NCBI GenBank assembly: GCA_009823395.1
Contig: CM020512.1
Location: forward strand, 10,170,405 to 10,234,404
DNA from: Thamnaconus septentrionalis
Lineage: Eukaryota > Chordata > Actinopteri > Tetraodontiformes > Monacanthidae
Direction of reading: 5' to 3'
Length of the DNA: 64,000 bases
Numbering within the stretch: the stretch's first letter is position 1; each line of letters begins with the position of its first letter. Positions 1 to 13,200 of this stretch are shown piece by piece. The position numbers and the translations under genes were made by a program. The notes beneath the pieces were generated by a model. It did no database searches. It saw nothing but the letters and a program-made list of their open reading frames with translations, and was not told the DNA's origin.

Positions 1-1683
1 TTACAAAAACTCTTTTTGTGTCTTTTCTTTTGCGAACCCGCTCTGAAAAATTTGTTTTGTTTTGTTTTTTTACGCCTGTCGACTTATTCTAGAGTTACAT
101 TTTCAACTTTTAATTAATTGGTAAGATATTAAGATTTTTAACAAAAAAATGCTAAAAAAAACAAAAACAACAACTAATCTTGACCAAATACTTTGAAGAA
201 ATATTGAAGGGCAAGATTGTTTGACAAACCTCACAAAAACCCGAATACCTTGCACAGCATTCAACACAACACGTTCATGAACTGGCTCACTTGTCGACTT
301 GCATTTGTCTCTGTTTGCTTTCCATCTTTCTCTGATTTTGCAAGTTGGAAATAAGAGGTTTTGTCGACATCACAACAATTTCTGCTCTAAGTGAACATTC
401 AACCCCTTACGCTGGTGAATTCCGGGACAAACCAGCAACACGCACAATATTTTCACTGTGGATGAAGCGGTGAGACGAACAGCACATCCCAACAAAAGGC
501 TGCAGGCTCGTCCAGAACTAACAAAACCCTGGTTTTTCATTTAGCACAGCTCATTTAGACGGCTGCTTTAAGCCTGTGGGAGCCAAAGTGCCACTTAATT
601 AGGATGGACGGAGAGGATGACGGCCGTGCTCGGGCCCGAGCTGGTGCACACAAACAAACACTCCAGTCTGAAGTGACAAATTGCAAAAAAAAAAAAAAGA
701 ACAAAAGTCTGTTCCAGAATATTGCTGCTCCGCTCCAATACCCCCCCCCCCCGGGTTTTTTTTTTTTTTTTTGAGGTCCAGTGTTGAATATTGAAAGTGC
801 TACAGTCTTGAAAAGGGACCATGAAATACTTGCAGGTCTTTTCTGTGGCCGACAAAGGCTGCGACAGCGCACGTAACATGAAACGCACTGCAGGGAATAA
901 TACATGACAGTGGGAGTGTTTCCAAGGGGACCAATATCAGTGACGGACCTCCGTCACAGAATCCTGCTAAAATACGCAAGTGTTTTTTTTTGTTTGTTTT
1001 TTTTTGTTTTTAAGTAACTTTGTAAAAACAAAAAAACAAAGCGTCTCAAAAACGGTGGAGTTCCATTTTCGGAGGCCGGTCCGTCATTGATAACAGTCCC
1101 CTCGGAAACACTATTGTTGTCTCTGCGGTGTCTCATCAATTGAGGCGTGTTTTCGGCGCTATTTTCAAGGTGTTTTCTCGTTTGCTGTTGTCGGCCACCG
1201 TTGCTTGTTGCTGCACTTAACACAAATAACTTCGTCAGCTCCGTCAGCTCTTTTATTACACGTCACTGTGAGGAGGCAGTGGCCCATGTCGTAGATGTGC
1301 TCAGGATTCTGTGACCTTCACTCTGACATCACAGCTGCTTCAAAGAAACATCAGCTGGCGCCTCGAAAAAGAGGGATGAGCGGTAGCGTCGTTGTTTTCC
1401 TCCCATCAGCTGCGACTAAATATTCCCACAATGGACCTTTAATTAAAAAAAAAAAAAAAAAAAAAATGCATCTTCTGTCTCCAAAGCCTGGCGGACCTCT
1501 GTTTCCGGGCAGCGCTGCGTTGCGCTCGTGCAGCGGCTGAACTCAGGTGCACAAAAATCGGCCTGATTGAGTTAATGCAACAAGTTGCGACTCCAGAGGC
1601 TGATTTTTCCCAGAAATGCAGCCTTTGTTTCCGCGCCGATGCTGCCGTAATTGGCTCGGAGGCTGGCAGTGCACGTCGCGCAT

Positions 1684-1686
<3 letters not shown>
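1..1686. other. Gene-free AT-rich DNA
   Basis: Homopolymer runs dominate (A14 near 684, C13-G3-T17 at about 740-771, A24 near 1443-1466). No ORF here has recognisable protein similarity. Confidence 0.6.
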
Positions 1687-1689
<3 letters not shown>

Positions 1690-1727
<38 letters not shown>

Positions 1728-1929
1728 TTACACACTTGGACACTTGCGGGCAATCTTAATAAAAGAACAGACACGTGGGAGGGGAGTGGAGGTGGGGGAG
1801 GCGGTCACGCAGATGTTGCCACGGTAACAGCAGCAGCAACAGCGTCGGGGAGCCAGGAGGCGTCAGGTCTAGCAAAGAGGAGCCAGGAAGACGACACTCG
1901 CCGCATTCAAATGCCTCCACGCTCGCTTT

Positions 1930-1994
<65 letters not shown>

Positions 1995-2189
1995 GCAGTT
2001 GATCCTATGTCATACCCAATTACCAGTGCGGCGCCGGCGGGTGGGTTGATGCAGGGGTGGGGGTGCAGGGTCTCCTCTTGGTGGGCTTTGTGCGTGAAGA
2101 CGGTGAATGAAAGTCTCTCATCTGCAGCCTCGTGCATGCCAGGAGGAAAAGGTGAACATTTTCATCAGAGGTGTGAAATGACGCCCGCC

Positions 2190-2240
<51 letters not shown>

Positions 2241-2417
2241 CAGACTGCAGATTCTCCTCTACAAGAAGAAGTTCTGTAACACATAAACATCATCCCAGTC
2301 TCTTCCTCCTTTGTTGTCAGTGCTGTCTGGTGCCGAGGTTTGTCACTGCATGATGTCATCTGGTGTTGAGAAACAGCTGGACGGTCGGAGCAGCTGCAGG
2401 CTAGAAGGTGCTCCAAG

Positions 2418-2457
<40 letters not shown>

Positions 2458-2975
2458 CTGGGATGACCCAGCTGGGTGTGATCAGGTCCTGGCGCCACAC
2501 TGTGGATCTTCACCCACAGCCGACGTCTTCCGGAGCCTCGCTGATGTTCTTGCTGATTTTCCTCCAAGCGGCCCGACGGTGCCTGGAAGTCCTGGAGAAA
2601 CCTCTTCAGCACCTCCACTGCCTCACAGCCGCTCTGTCCGCAGCAGCAGCAGCAGCAGCAGCTCCAGGTGTTTTGGCCATCTGTTGATTCTTCTTTTTCT
2701 GTAAAAAGAAGGTAAAAAATTTCTTCACGCATTAATTTTTTTCCCTCTAAAGGACAGAATTGTTCCGCTTTTTCTCATTTTTATTGTATATAATTGTTAT
2801 TATAAACAGTGCCGGTAGCTGTAGTTTCTCTTGTGATTATCATCATTGTCTAGATTCTGTTTTCATTTTTCTCTTTATTATTGTTGCTGTAAAGGATTAC
2901 TACATTATTACCCATACTAATTAGAAATAAGTACGAGTTGTATTTACAGTATTTGGGATTAGAAGAGTGTCCACT

Positions 2976-3064
<89 letters not shown>
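1690..3064. repeat. Microsatellite cluster: (CA)n, (TC)n, (GT)n, (CA)n, (CAG)7, (TC)n-(AC)n
   Basis: (CA)n at about 1690-1721, (TC)29 at 1933-1990, (GT)24 at 2192-2239, (CA)n at 2419-2451, (CAG)7 at 2641-2662, and (TC)35 at 2979-3048 passing directly into (AC)8 to 3064. ORFs across these tracts are repeat artefacts. The unique DNA between them shows no gene apart from the X-box at 1815. Confidence 0.9.
1815..1828 (+). promoter_or_regulatory. RFX-type X-box motif
   Basis: The sequence GTTGCCACGGTAAC fits the X-box consensus GTNRCC(N0-3)RGYAAC exactly with a 2-bp spacer. RFX factors control ciliary and neuronal genes. No nearby gene is visible, so function is unknown. Confidence 0.45.
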
Positions 3065-3229
3065 CTTCAGTCTGCATCATCAGATGATCAGAAATTCTCT
3101 CTGTCTGCAGCCGCTGGTCCGATTAAACGCCTCCAGCCCTCCGATGTTTTTAAGACCTGTGAGAGGTGGAGGGAGGAGGAGGAGGAACAGAGAGGGAGAG
3201 AGAGAGAGAAAGAGAGAGAGAGAGGATGT

Positions 3230-6200
3230 GTGCTTAACCTCGGCCGGCCGGCGGAGCCAGATTTAATCCTCCTGTAGTGGCCTGGATTAGTCCTCCCATT
3301 TATCTCTGGCCCGCTCCTCTTCTTTTTTGCCATTTCCTGCCTCCCCTCGTCCCTCCGTCTCTCCGGGTAATGTGTCCGCCGCTAAGTGGCTTAATGCCGT
3401 TTAATGTGTGATTTGCTTTTATCTGCCTGTCGTCATTACGCCTTCTGCGGGACACAGAGGGCAGCCGGAGCGGATCGGCGGGCCGGAATAAAGTGTTTCC
3501 TACCGGCCGGCCGGGGGAGGAGGAGGAGGAGGAGGAGGAGAAAAAGGAGGGTGAGAAGGAGGAAGAGGAGCATCTGGGCAGCGAGTGCATCCTTCTCTGC
3601 ATGAAACAGAGACACGACACCCAGGTGTTGGTGCCGAGTCGGACCTTTGCTCCCACCTACATCTTAGAGAACGCAATTATTCACAGCATCCACATCCGTA
3701 AAAACCCACAACAACTTTTTTTAGCTGCTAAAATCAACTTTTTTCTTCTTACAACGTCATTTATTTATGACGTTACGATGTGGAACTCTGTTTCCATTCC
3801 TTTTGCTCTTTTTGGGACCTGACCCGTCAGTCGGAACGTCTCCATCCAATTGTTATTTTACATGTCTGTCGAGGAAAATCCCATCGAAAACACAAGGAAT
3901 ACCCCATAACTTACACAGTGCTGAAAACTGCCTTGAACTGCTTTAGATTGGAGGATTTAAAGACGGTCATGCAAGACTTTTTGGCGGAAACCTCAGTGAT
4001 CCCACTGCAATTCGAGTTTTCTCTCAGGGTTGTTTACCTTGGTGTTGTGTGTCGTTGTTCACTGAAGTCTGAGGCCCTTTGTCTGAATTGTGCTCTGCAC
4101 AGCGAGACAAATGGAAAAACCAAGAGCAGCCCAGTGCCTTTCTTTCCTGCCGCAGTGGACGTCGTGAAATCCACCTCTGAATGCAACTGAACGGACCTAC
4201 AGCAATTCAGAGGAAGTGAAGCGCTCTGATTGGTTGTTTGCTGGCTGATAGGACTGATATGTAGTGGTTGTACCAGCTTGTCTTTGTAACTCACCCCTAG
4301 GGTCCCATCCCATGGGATCTGCCAAGTCTGTGAGATTTAATTATTTATTTGCTGTGAAATGAATCTTGGGTCTGACTCTGACCCATCAGCTCCTCTGACC
4401 TGTCTTTCAGTCTTTAAATAGCGTGCGCACCAACCAACAAACTCCGAGGTCTTCCAGGATCACATCGGGTCTGTTGCTTTTATTCCAGAGTTGTACTACC
4501 TCCACACACCTTTAGCAGTATTTTCCTTTGTTTTGTTGCTGTGAGCCTCTGGTGCATGTGCAGCCACAATGGTAGCAACAATTGCAACCGAGCTAGAACA
4601 GATAACGATGCTTCATAGTACAGGAATAGAAGGTTCACCCCTGGACGGGATACGTTATAATTACAGTAAACCGTGTGACAGAGTTTGCAAAGCTCTGTCA
4701 AAACCACGGCGATTATTGCAATTACAGGGAGGCAAGAAACCGGCACAACACGCTGTCGTAGTCAGTCAGTCCTGCAGAGATGTAAACACCTACCAACAAG
4801 CCGGAAACTGCCTGGGGTTAAAGCTAGAAGAGCTAAAGAGGTTGAACCCACCTTTACTCACGCAACTTGACACCTGGACCGCAGGCGGATCGATACAAGA
4901 CGGCTCTCCGCGCAATCGACGGCACAAAACGCTTTATCAAAGGATCCATGAGGGTCCAGAGACGGATCGCCGCTGTCTCTCTGGCCCCGCGGATGCGTCC
5001 CACGATTCACGGCTCCGTGTCCTGATGCCTTCCGGTGTCATATTTTAACACTTACAGCCATGCCCAATAACTTACAACTTTTTATGCCGGCTGGAGCGGT
5101 ATCTGTTTGAAACATCCATGGAGAAAAGAGCCAGCAGAATGCAGTTCTGAGTAGATGTGTGAGTAGATGGCACTTTCCTGTGGTGAGCTGTGATGTGCTG
5201 GTCATGAACAGAGGGTAAGAGCATTTTTTTCATTGTGAAAAAACTTTTGCACTTTGCCGAAGTTTTCTCAGATTTTCCGTCATGACTGAAGGAAGTCGAT
5301 TGGTGGACTGAGCTGCAACACAAGGTCAGATTTGTGAAGGGAGGGTTTTTATTATTCGTCAACTTTAAAAATGAAAGAAAAGAAACGGTATGTGAAAGAA
5401 GAGGGAAAAAAAGACATGGTAATTCAAAGTAAAAATCCAGATGGGGGTTAAAGGTCGTGTTTTAATGGAAGGTACATTCGTAATGTTCGGAAAGCTGCGT
5501 CTTCACAAAAACAAGACCGTGGCTGAACTGCGGAGAGCCTCCGATGACTAACACGTCTTTGTGGGAAAGAGACGAGTGTCTCCGCAAATGACGAAGATGC
5601 AGGAGGTGAGAACAGGTGCGGGGTGGAGGTGCTGAGCTGTGTGAAGGACGCAGCAGGAATAATGAAGGAGAGTAAACACACCGGGGAAGGAAAAAAAAAA
5701 CAGTTGCATCTTTAACTACTCTCCTCCTCACCTCATCTCTTCATCTTCAGCCACCGTCCGCTGTAACGAGCCAGCATCAAGGAGGGGAAGTGAAGCACTG
5801 CGTGACCGTGTCATACCTGTTGCTAGCGGCAACCGCACTGATGTGTTAAGTGGCGGTCGACCAGACGCCGACCGGTTCCTGGACGCTGCCGGAATGACAG
5901 ATGAGAGCAAGCTGGACACTGGAGGTTGTAAAGCCACAATATCTCACTCACATACAAGTTTTTTTTGTTTTTTTTTATGAACATGTTTTTCTTCTTCTTC
6001 CATTTAATGGTTAATGGGTCCATCTTTATGTAGCCCTGATGCCGGTTGCCGGCACACAAACACACACTAGCACACACACAAAAACCCTCCTAAATCCTCA
6101 TTTACATGATGCGTTAAGAAAAACAAAGGGAAGGAAAAGCGAAGGAGTAAGATTTGAATTTTCGTCCATCTGATTAAAAGTGGACAAAATCACAACAAAA

Positions 6201-7412
6201 CAAGCCCTAATTGGAAAATGGTGTTTTTTTCCCCCTTCCCGTATCTGGTGTGGGAGTATTATTAAATTATTTCTTCCCTTCTCCTAATTTATTTAATTAT
6301 TTCATGCGACTCTTTCAAAAGGAAAGAAAAAAGTAATACATTGATAAAAGACTGATTGGAAAAAGACAAGAAAAGACAACAAATCCTCTCCTTCCATACG
6401 GTAGCTGGTAGGGCCGTCGTCATGGTGAGAAGAAGAAGAAGGAGAAGAAGAAGAAAACAGTTCAGGGATCACCAGCAGGAGTCTCTGCACCAGAGGATGA
6501 GACCGAGGTCAGTGGCTCCCAATGAAATCCCAGTTTGTGCGCTGGGAGACTGTGGAGGAGAGAGCCACGAGGAAACTTCTGGCTCGGAGAGAAAGGTGGA
6601 GGTGGAGGAAAAGTCGCAGGACCCACAGTTTGCCCGAGGGGGCGGTAAAGAGACTACTGTGTTGTTGCTGAGGGTTTTAGGCACTCGTTTATTGCCACAC
6701 AGGTAGATAGATGGTCAGGAGCTCCATACAAATCCTCGATAGAAAAAAGAGTTCTTGAGCAAATAGGAAGCTTTATTTCGTTCCTAGATTTCAAGATTCC
6801 TTTGTAGTCATTCGGACTAAGATACCAGACAGGCACACAGCAGAACGAGATTTCGTTTCATTGGCTCAGGTACAAAATGGTACAAAACAACAGCGGCTCA
6901 CGAACTCACATTTGACATTCAACCTGATGGATGTTCAGCCTTACTGTGGAAACTAAATTCCAACATGTGCCACATAAAAAGCCAACTAGTTGCAAGTATC
7001 AGGTGCAACCGGCAGCCGAGACACATTTTGTTTGTTCCATGGTGCATCACAAAGGCCCCTCCCACTGCCTCTAGCATGTCATTATCCAAAAAAACAGCAT
7101 TTGTATGTCGCCTATATACTGTGCACAGTACATATAAGAGAAAACACATATGTATCCCAGCAGAAGTCCGTTAAATGATGTGCGACAGAGCGTCCGCTTG
7201 CTTCCGATTGGCCGACGAGCTCAGCAACAACCCCCCCCCCCCCCCCCCACCCCTGATGCCTGTTAATTTTACAGCTTATCCACTTTGTTTATTTTCATTT
7301 TTTCTTATTAAAATGTGCAAACGCACACTTCACATTATCTCTGCGAAACATTGGGCTAAAACAAAGGTTGATCCAGCAAACGTGTCTTTAACTTCACGAG
7401 GAAGGGATTAAA

Positions 7413-7419
<7 letters not shown>
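3230..7419. other. Gene-free DNA with one conserved-looking segment
   Basis: The 3365-3445 segment (gtaatgtgtccgccgctaag ... cgtcattacgcc) looks like a vertebrate non-coding element because of repeated TAAT cores and lack of low complexity. A 159-residue ORF at 4569-5048 has no recognised similarity and no splice or promoter context. A C20-type tract lies near 7229-7249. Confidence 0.4.
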
Positions 7420-7450
<31 letters not shown>

Positions 7451-9877
7451 ATCACACACACCGCTCACAGCGCTCTGGGTATGGATTTTTTTTTTTCCTT
7501 TCTGATTTTGCCTTCATCCAGTCAAACAGCTAATCATATAAGGCTATATACGGCTTTACTTTGTTAAAGTCTCATTTCAGACAAATGCAAAATTAGATTT
7601 CTGGAATAAGAAAAAAATGCCCTTTGGGAGGGGAAGAGCAGCTTTGCTGTTTTCACTTTAGTCTTGGAAATTTGTGTGGGCTGCCTTAATTGGGGCTAAG
7701 TCTTATGAAAACCTTGTAATGTGTGTGTGTTTTTTTATTTATTTTTTATTTCTTCCTCCAGCCTAACTAGCGGTTGCCGTGGCAACCAGCCAGAAGGTAA
7801 CAGACAGTTTTAACGCATTTAGATAAATAAGAGAAGCTGAAGACATCAGACTCCCCAAAGCAACTAATGAGCTTCGGCGGTCGGCCTGTTTGTCAGCATG
7901 ATAATAAAAAAACTGGGAATTTAACCGTGGTGCTTTGTGCGGAATTTGACATCACTATCAAATAAATTCCCCAACAGAACAAAAGTGAGACGAGAGGAAG
8001 AAAAATCCTCCACAACTTTCCACAAATCCAATTTCAAGGACAAATTCAGTTCAATTGTTTTGGAAGAGTTCACAGTTCACGCAAGTTCTAATTTTAACAT
8101 GTAAATGTTGTCCAGATTTTGTACAAACTGCTGCCACAGAAGCGTCTAAGCTTTATCAGCTGCTGGGTGAGCAAATCCTCGTCCCTTCCTGCTTTCCTGC
8201 TATCTTCTGCTATCTTTCCCTGAATCGGAGAATGTTTGTTTGAAATGAGAGAATTTATGATAAAATTTTCAATCATTTACCCATTTTTTCACCAAAAAGC
8301 TGATTAGCAGAAGTTATTACTTATTATTATCTGTTGCCGCCGAAATATGTGCTGCACCTGGGAGGGAACCTGGAGGCAGCAGGCAGGTGATTTACCAAAC
8401 AAGGTTAAACTCATCACGGAAAGAGTCAGAACTATTAGACATTCAGGTGTAATCAGAGTTTGGTTTTTGTCTTTTTGGTTTGTTTATTAGCTGCTGTGTG
8501 TTGTTCTCACCGTCGACTTAAGTGTGTGTGTACGTGTTTGTGTGTGTGTGTGTGTCTCAAAACTTGCAAAGGGAGGATTGGGAGGATGGGGAAGATGGGA
8601 AGGAGAAAAGAGGAAGAGACGAGAAGGAGACGAAGGAGCAGATGAGAGCAGTCAGCTGTTCCTCTGAAACACACAGAGTGACGACCAGAGTGAGTCACGT
8701 CCGCTGGACACACACCAGCCACCTTCTGACTGTGTGTGTGTGTATGTATGTGAACAAATAGGGCTCCTCGTGATAGCAGATTTGCTCTGACATGATTCAC
8801 GAAGTCCTGCCTGCAAGGGATGCACACAAACACACACACGCACACAAACATACACTGAAAAACACAATGAATCCTTAGAATAAAATCTGAATTAGACGAT
8901 GAACTAAAATTCAATCAAACAGATTCCTATGTCATCTTGTGTGTGTGAGAGACCTGTGCCAGTGGTTGCACCTGCGGGGAGCCCCTCAATAATACGTCCT
9001 CTTGTTTTTGGTCGTACAGCGGTTGCAGTTGTGTACTTCCTGCCGGAGCTTCGCAGATGTCCTTGTGTTTTTTCCGTTTGTAACTTCTCTTGCTCTCGTC
9101 AGTTCGCTTTTTGCCGTCAACGTTTGCTTTAGGCTGGCGGGCTGCCGCGGCCACGTCTCGGCTCACGGTTCAGCCACCACCGAAGAAAAAGTTTTGACCG
9201 TTTTTTTTTTTCTCTCCACTAATCTCTCAGACTCAGCTTTCAGGCCGTTTTCAGCTCTGAACTTCTATAAGAGCCATAGGTTGTTGTTTTTTTTTTGGTT
9301 TTTTTTCTCCCTGCATCAATTCTGAGGGGTCACTCTGGTGTAAATGAGAGCAGCTCCAGACGGGCCAAGACTGGCTTTGCAGAGGATTATCGGGTTGCGT
9401 TGAGCCGTGGGATTCGCTCCCTTCTGCAGTATGAGCATGCTAGCGAGCTGCATCGCTAAGCTTGTTATTATTGTTTTGGCAGAAAGAGACTGACTTTCTC
9501 AGGGAGTAAAAAGTAAAAAAAAAAAAAAAGGTAGCGGACAGTAAGAAGTAAAAAGGATATAAAGTGGGGAGAAGTTGGAGAGGCGGAAGAAGAAGAGAAT
9601 GTCGAGGCGAAGAAGAAAAGGTAAATTCTTGGAAGAATATTTATTGTGCTGGAAAAAGGAAAGAAAGAAGGAGAAACTTGCAACACATCCGCAAAAATAA
9701 AGTTTAAAATTAAAGTTTAGCAGCAGCCAGGGGATAAACCTCAGTAAACCATCTGACGCAGTTGCTTTGCTGAAGTTCTGAAACGGATATCTTGCACATC
9801 CATCTTGCGGAGCTGCCGTCCAAAAGCATTTTTCAGCCAGTGCAACCAATCAGTCTTTGTCAGACTAGTTTCAAGTT
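7420..9877. other. Gene-free DNA with X-box segment
   Basis: (AC)n lies at 7420-7448. The 7755-7970 segment holds the palindromic X-box and AT-rich homeodomain-like motifs. From 8.0 to 9.88 kb I see only short GT/CA tracts. Confidence 0.4.
7772..7787 (+). promoter_or_regulatory. Palindromic RFX X-box motif
   Basis: GGTTGCCGTGGCAACC is a perfect inverted repeat with 7-bp arms and a 2-bp spacer, matching the RFX X-box consensus fully. It sits in an otherwise gene-free stretch (7755-7970) with homeodomain-like motifs. Confidence 0.5.
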
Positions 9878-10135
9878 CAGGTATGGGCAAACTACGGCCT
9901 GGGGGCCATATGTGGCCCGTTATGTTTTTTAATCCATGCCACAGAACTTGAATAAATGATGTCAATAGTTAGTTAGTTAGTCATAAAATAGCTGTATTCC
10001 ATCCATTCTTTGTGTTTGTACTGCAGTGAAACTTGTGACAGTCGCCCATGTAAGACATGCTGAGGAATGCTGTTCAAATAGCACAACATCTGTGAAAAAA
10101 TGTTTAAAAAGCAAAGTCATTCTATAGTTTGTAAT
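9878..10135. mobile_element. hAT-like element fragment, left end
   Basis: The sequence caggtatgggcaaactacgg followed by cctgggggccatatgtggcccg resembles the CAGGGGTCGGCAAACTACGGCCC type of terminus of Charlie-like hAT elements (recognised from memory of the family). No matching right terminus or target duplication was found, and the boundary to the next element is uncertain. Confidence 0.5.
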
Positions 10136-10238
10136 GGCCTAATTAAGGACCCCGTATCGGCATTGGTGATTACTGAAATGCAAGTACGTATACTCTACTA
10201 ATTCTGTAAAAAAAAGAAGTGGTATCGGTGCATCCCTA
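10136..10238 (-). mobile_element. hAT-like element terminus (TAGGGATGCACCGATA family)
   Basis: Read on the - strand, the fragment starts TAGGGATGCACCGATACCAC at 10238 and continues through a poly-T stretch to an internal GCCGATACGGGG block. This matches a family common in teleost genomes. Only one terminus is visible, so the copy is truncated. It abuts the previous fragment, suggesting nested or successive insertion. Confidence 0.6.
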
Positions 10239-10239
10239 A

Positions 10240-13200
10240 TTACTTCTAGTTTGTTCAGTCTGACCTCTCATTGTGTGTCACGCTGCCCCTCTGTGGCCCC
10301 TCAGAGAAAAACACGCTTTCGTCGTGGAGCAGAAATAAACCTCCTTGATGTCTCCGGTTTTAAATCCGTTAAAAAAAAAAAAAAAAAAAAAAAATCTTGT
10401 ATTGGCATCACATCCTCAGCTCATCTCCAAATCAGAGTAAAACAAAAAAAAAACTCAATATGGAACTCAGGCACAGTTAAGTAGCGGACGAGGCATTTTC
10501 CCCGGCTGTGTGGCCTGTGTGGCCGCGGTCTCGCTGCGAGATTTTTTTCGCCTCCTCTCGTGTCTCGCCTCTCCAGCCTGTCAGCTATTTTGACCGCTGC
10601 CGCTTCAGGTACTGTACTGGGCTGACAGTGATGGTTGCGCCGCGCTCATCCAGCGCACTCAGGCTGAAAACTCAACCTGGCATTTTCCTGGAGCTGGAAT
10701 GGGAGGTAGCGGCGGCGGTGGTGGGGTAGAGAGAGAACGAGGGAGAGAGAGAGAGAGAGAGTGAGACGGCGCACTCTGGCATTGACAGGCGGCTCCCCGG
10801 ACTCGCCGCCGACCACGATGACACGGCCACATCAGGGGGAGCAGTGGCCGTGAAAAACCCCACCGCATTCCACGGCGCCCTGGAAACAATTACGGCTGAA
10901 CTTCCTCCCAGTCTTCTGCTGAAGCCGGCTGAAGGTGCTGCGTTGTGTTGTTGTTGTCGTGTAAATGACATGTAGACAGTTTTTAGCTGTGTATGCAAAA
11001 GTGCTTTTTTCCCCCAAAGGTCCTGTTGTGATTTCTATGGCCTGTTAGAACCAGCAGTGTCTGATACTGATTTGGCATCGATCCGATAAGTGAATACATT
11101 GCGAGTATTGTCAATATCAAATTGCTGAAGAATTATCATGAAATTCATTGTGTCATTCATTATTATATCGTTAAAATCCTGGACAGAATTTGGGCAATGC
11201 TTTTGGGTGAACAATCTTTACGAAATTTGTCTTGTCATGAGACAAAATACGTCATTCCAACTTCATGGGCAACCCTGTAGTAGTTTAAGTATAGTGCTCT
11301 CTATATACAAATACAATATCTAGGTACAAACCAAAAGTATCACTACTTCTACTAATACCTGGTCAGAAAGACTGTGATCATGTGACCAAACTATGAAATA
11401 GCACCAATTTTTAAAACCAAATATTTTTTTGAATAGAAGAAAATATTTTACAAAGGTTTTACGTAGTTTGGTTGCACTGAATATTTTAACTTCACATTCT
11501 TCATGTTTTCTGTTGTTTTCATCTCTCCACCTCTCATTTTTTTCACCCTCAGTGTCATTCCTCCTCTTCCTGGCATCCTCACCGTTCACTCTCCCATCCG
11601 TTCCTCCGCCGTTAATCACGGCCTCTCTGTTTCGCCACGGGGGAAAATCCCCATTGCCGCTCTCCCTACTTCATCTGGAATTAATGAAGGCTGACAGAAG
11701 AGGCTGCGGAGGAGCCTGGAGATGCCCATAACGGATCGTCAGGTTAAACCGGGAGGATGCAGAAAGGTAGGCGTGCGTTTTTTGTTTTTTTTTCCTTCCC
11801 TGTTAGTCAGAGGGACAAAAAGAATTTTAAATGGATGGTGTCATTAGCTGCTGCGATGGCACATTCTTCCACTAGGAGGCATTTTTACCTCCAGACAGGA
11901 GAATCAATTTCAGGGCTGGAAAGACGAAAGATGAGAGGATCCAGAAAAATGTTTCTTGGCGAGTCCAAGAAAGATTATCAGCATGGAGGGAGAGTTTAGG
12001 TGTTCTGGCCTGCATCCAACGGAAGGAAATGTTCAGCATCCGTATGGGTGAAGAGCCTCTGATCTCACACAACTGTGTACAGATATGTACAAGATCATAG
12101 ATTGTGTACAAGATCATAGATTGTCTTGTCACGGATCATAGATGGCAGAATGTGGATCACAATGACAGTGAGGATGACAGACAAAGCGCAAGAACACTAA
12201 GTACGATCACTGAGCAAAATGAAAGAATCACACGTTCAACATTATTGTTGATACGAATACAATATGAGTATATAGTTGACAGAAAATTTGGGTGGGAAAG
12301 TGACAGATGGTATTTTGTTGGTCGAGGCCTGCACCTGCATCAAATGAGGTTTCAGGTCTGAAATCGAGCACGTCCGTTTTGAAAAACTCAAAATAAAATT
12401 CCTCTAATCGGTGCGAGACCAAACATCCAACCTGTTCAGTCTGAAGCCTCTGGGATGTTGCCAAGATGGGAGTCGAGTCAAGTGTCTGATTGGTCCACCA
12501 GTTTTCCTTGGACTCGGTCTCTCCGGATGGATGCATGAATTTGAGGGAAAAGCGGCGCGTCAGGTTGAAGTCCTGTCATCTTCGCTCAGCGCCGTTCGGA
12601 TGTTCTGAAGTTCGTGAGACGTGTTGCCCCCAACTCCCCTCCCCCATCGCCCCCTGCAGCAGGAGAGGAGAATAAAAAAAGGGAAAAGGTAGACAAGGGC
12701 GGTCTGTTTCCTGCGGCTGAGCCTCTTACGTAAGGATGACACGGCCTTTTAAAGTTGATGTGGACGGACAAGACTCGCTCAGGGTTGGAAGCTCCGCCTC
12801 CACATCCGTCAGCGCGTTAGATGTGAACCAGGAATGTGCGCACAGACGGCCAGCCGGCCAGCCCGACTGTTGCGTCCTGCCGCCGGCTGTTGGCGGCGAG
12901 TCAGCTGTCCGTCAGGCCGGGAGGCCCCACCCACCCGGCCGACAAGACCCCGCCTCCCACCAGATCAGGCAGCCAACCAGCCTGTTCCCCATCTCCATCA
13001 CACCACCACCACCACTGCTTTTCCTCACTTCCTCCTCACTTGTTAGCCGCGACCTCCCCACCACACACACACACACACTCACTCGCACCCTCCCCCTCCC
13101 GCCGTCGCTGTGTAAAAAGGGCAGGCCTGTCAGAAAGGTTTAGCCACGATGCCTCGTTTTCTCCCCGGCACAAACTGAGGTCAACTGACCCCGACCGTGT

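Noticed and set aside
1575..2279. 234-residue + strand ORF
   Set aside because: It is composed of TH, SL and VC repeats translated from (CA)n, (TC)n and (GT)n tracts.
4569..5048. 159-residue + strand ORF of ordinary composition
   Set aside because: No recognised similarity and no promoter, splice or conservation evidence; could be chance.
11057..11110. Possible second copy of the GATCCGATA hAT family
   Set aside because: Too short and diverged, and no terminus is visible.
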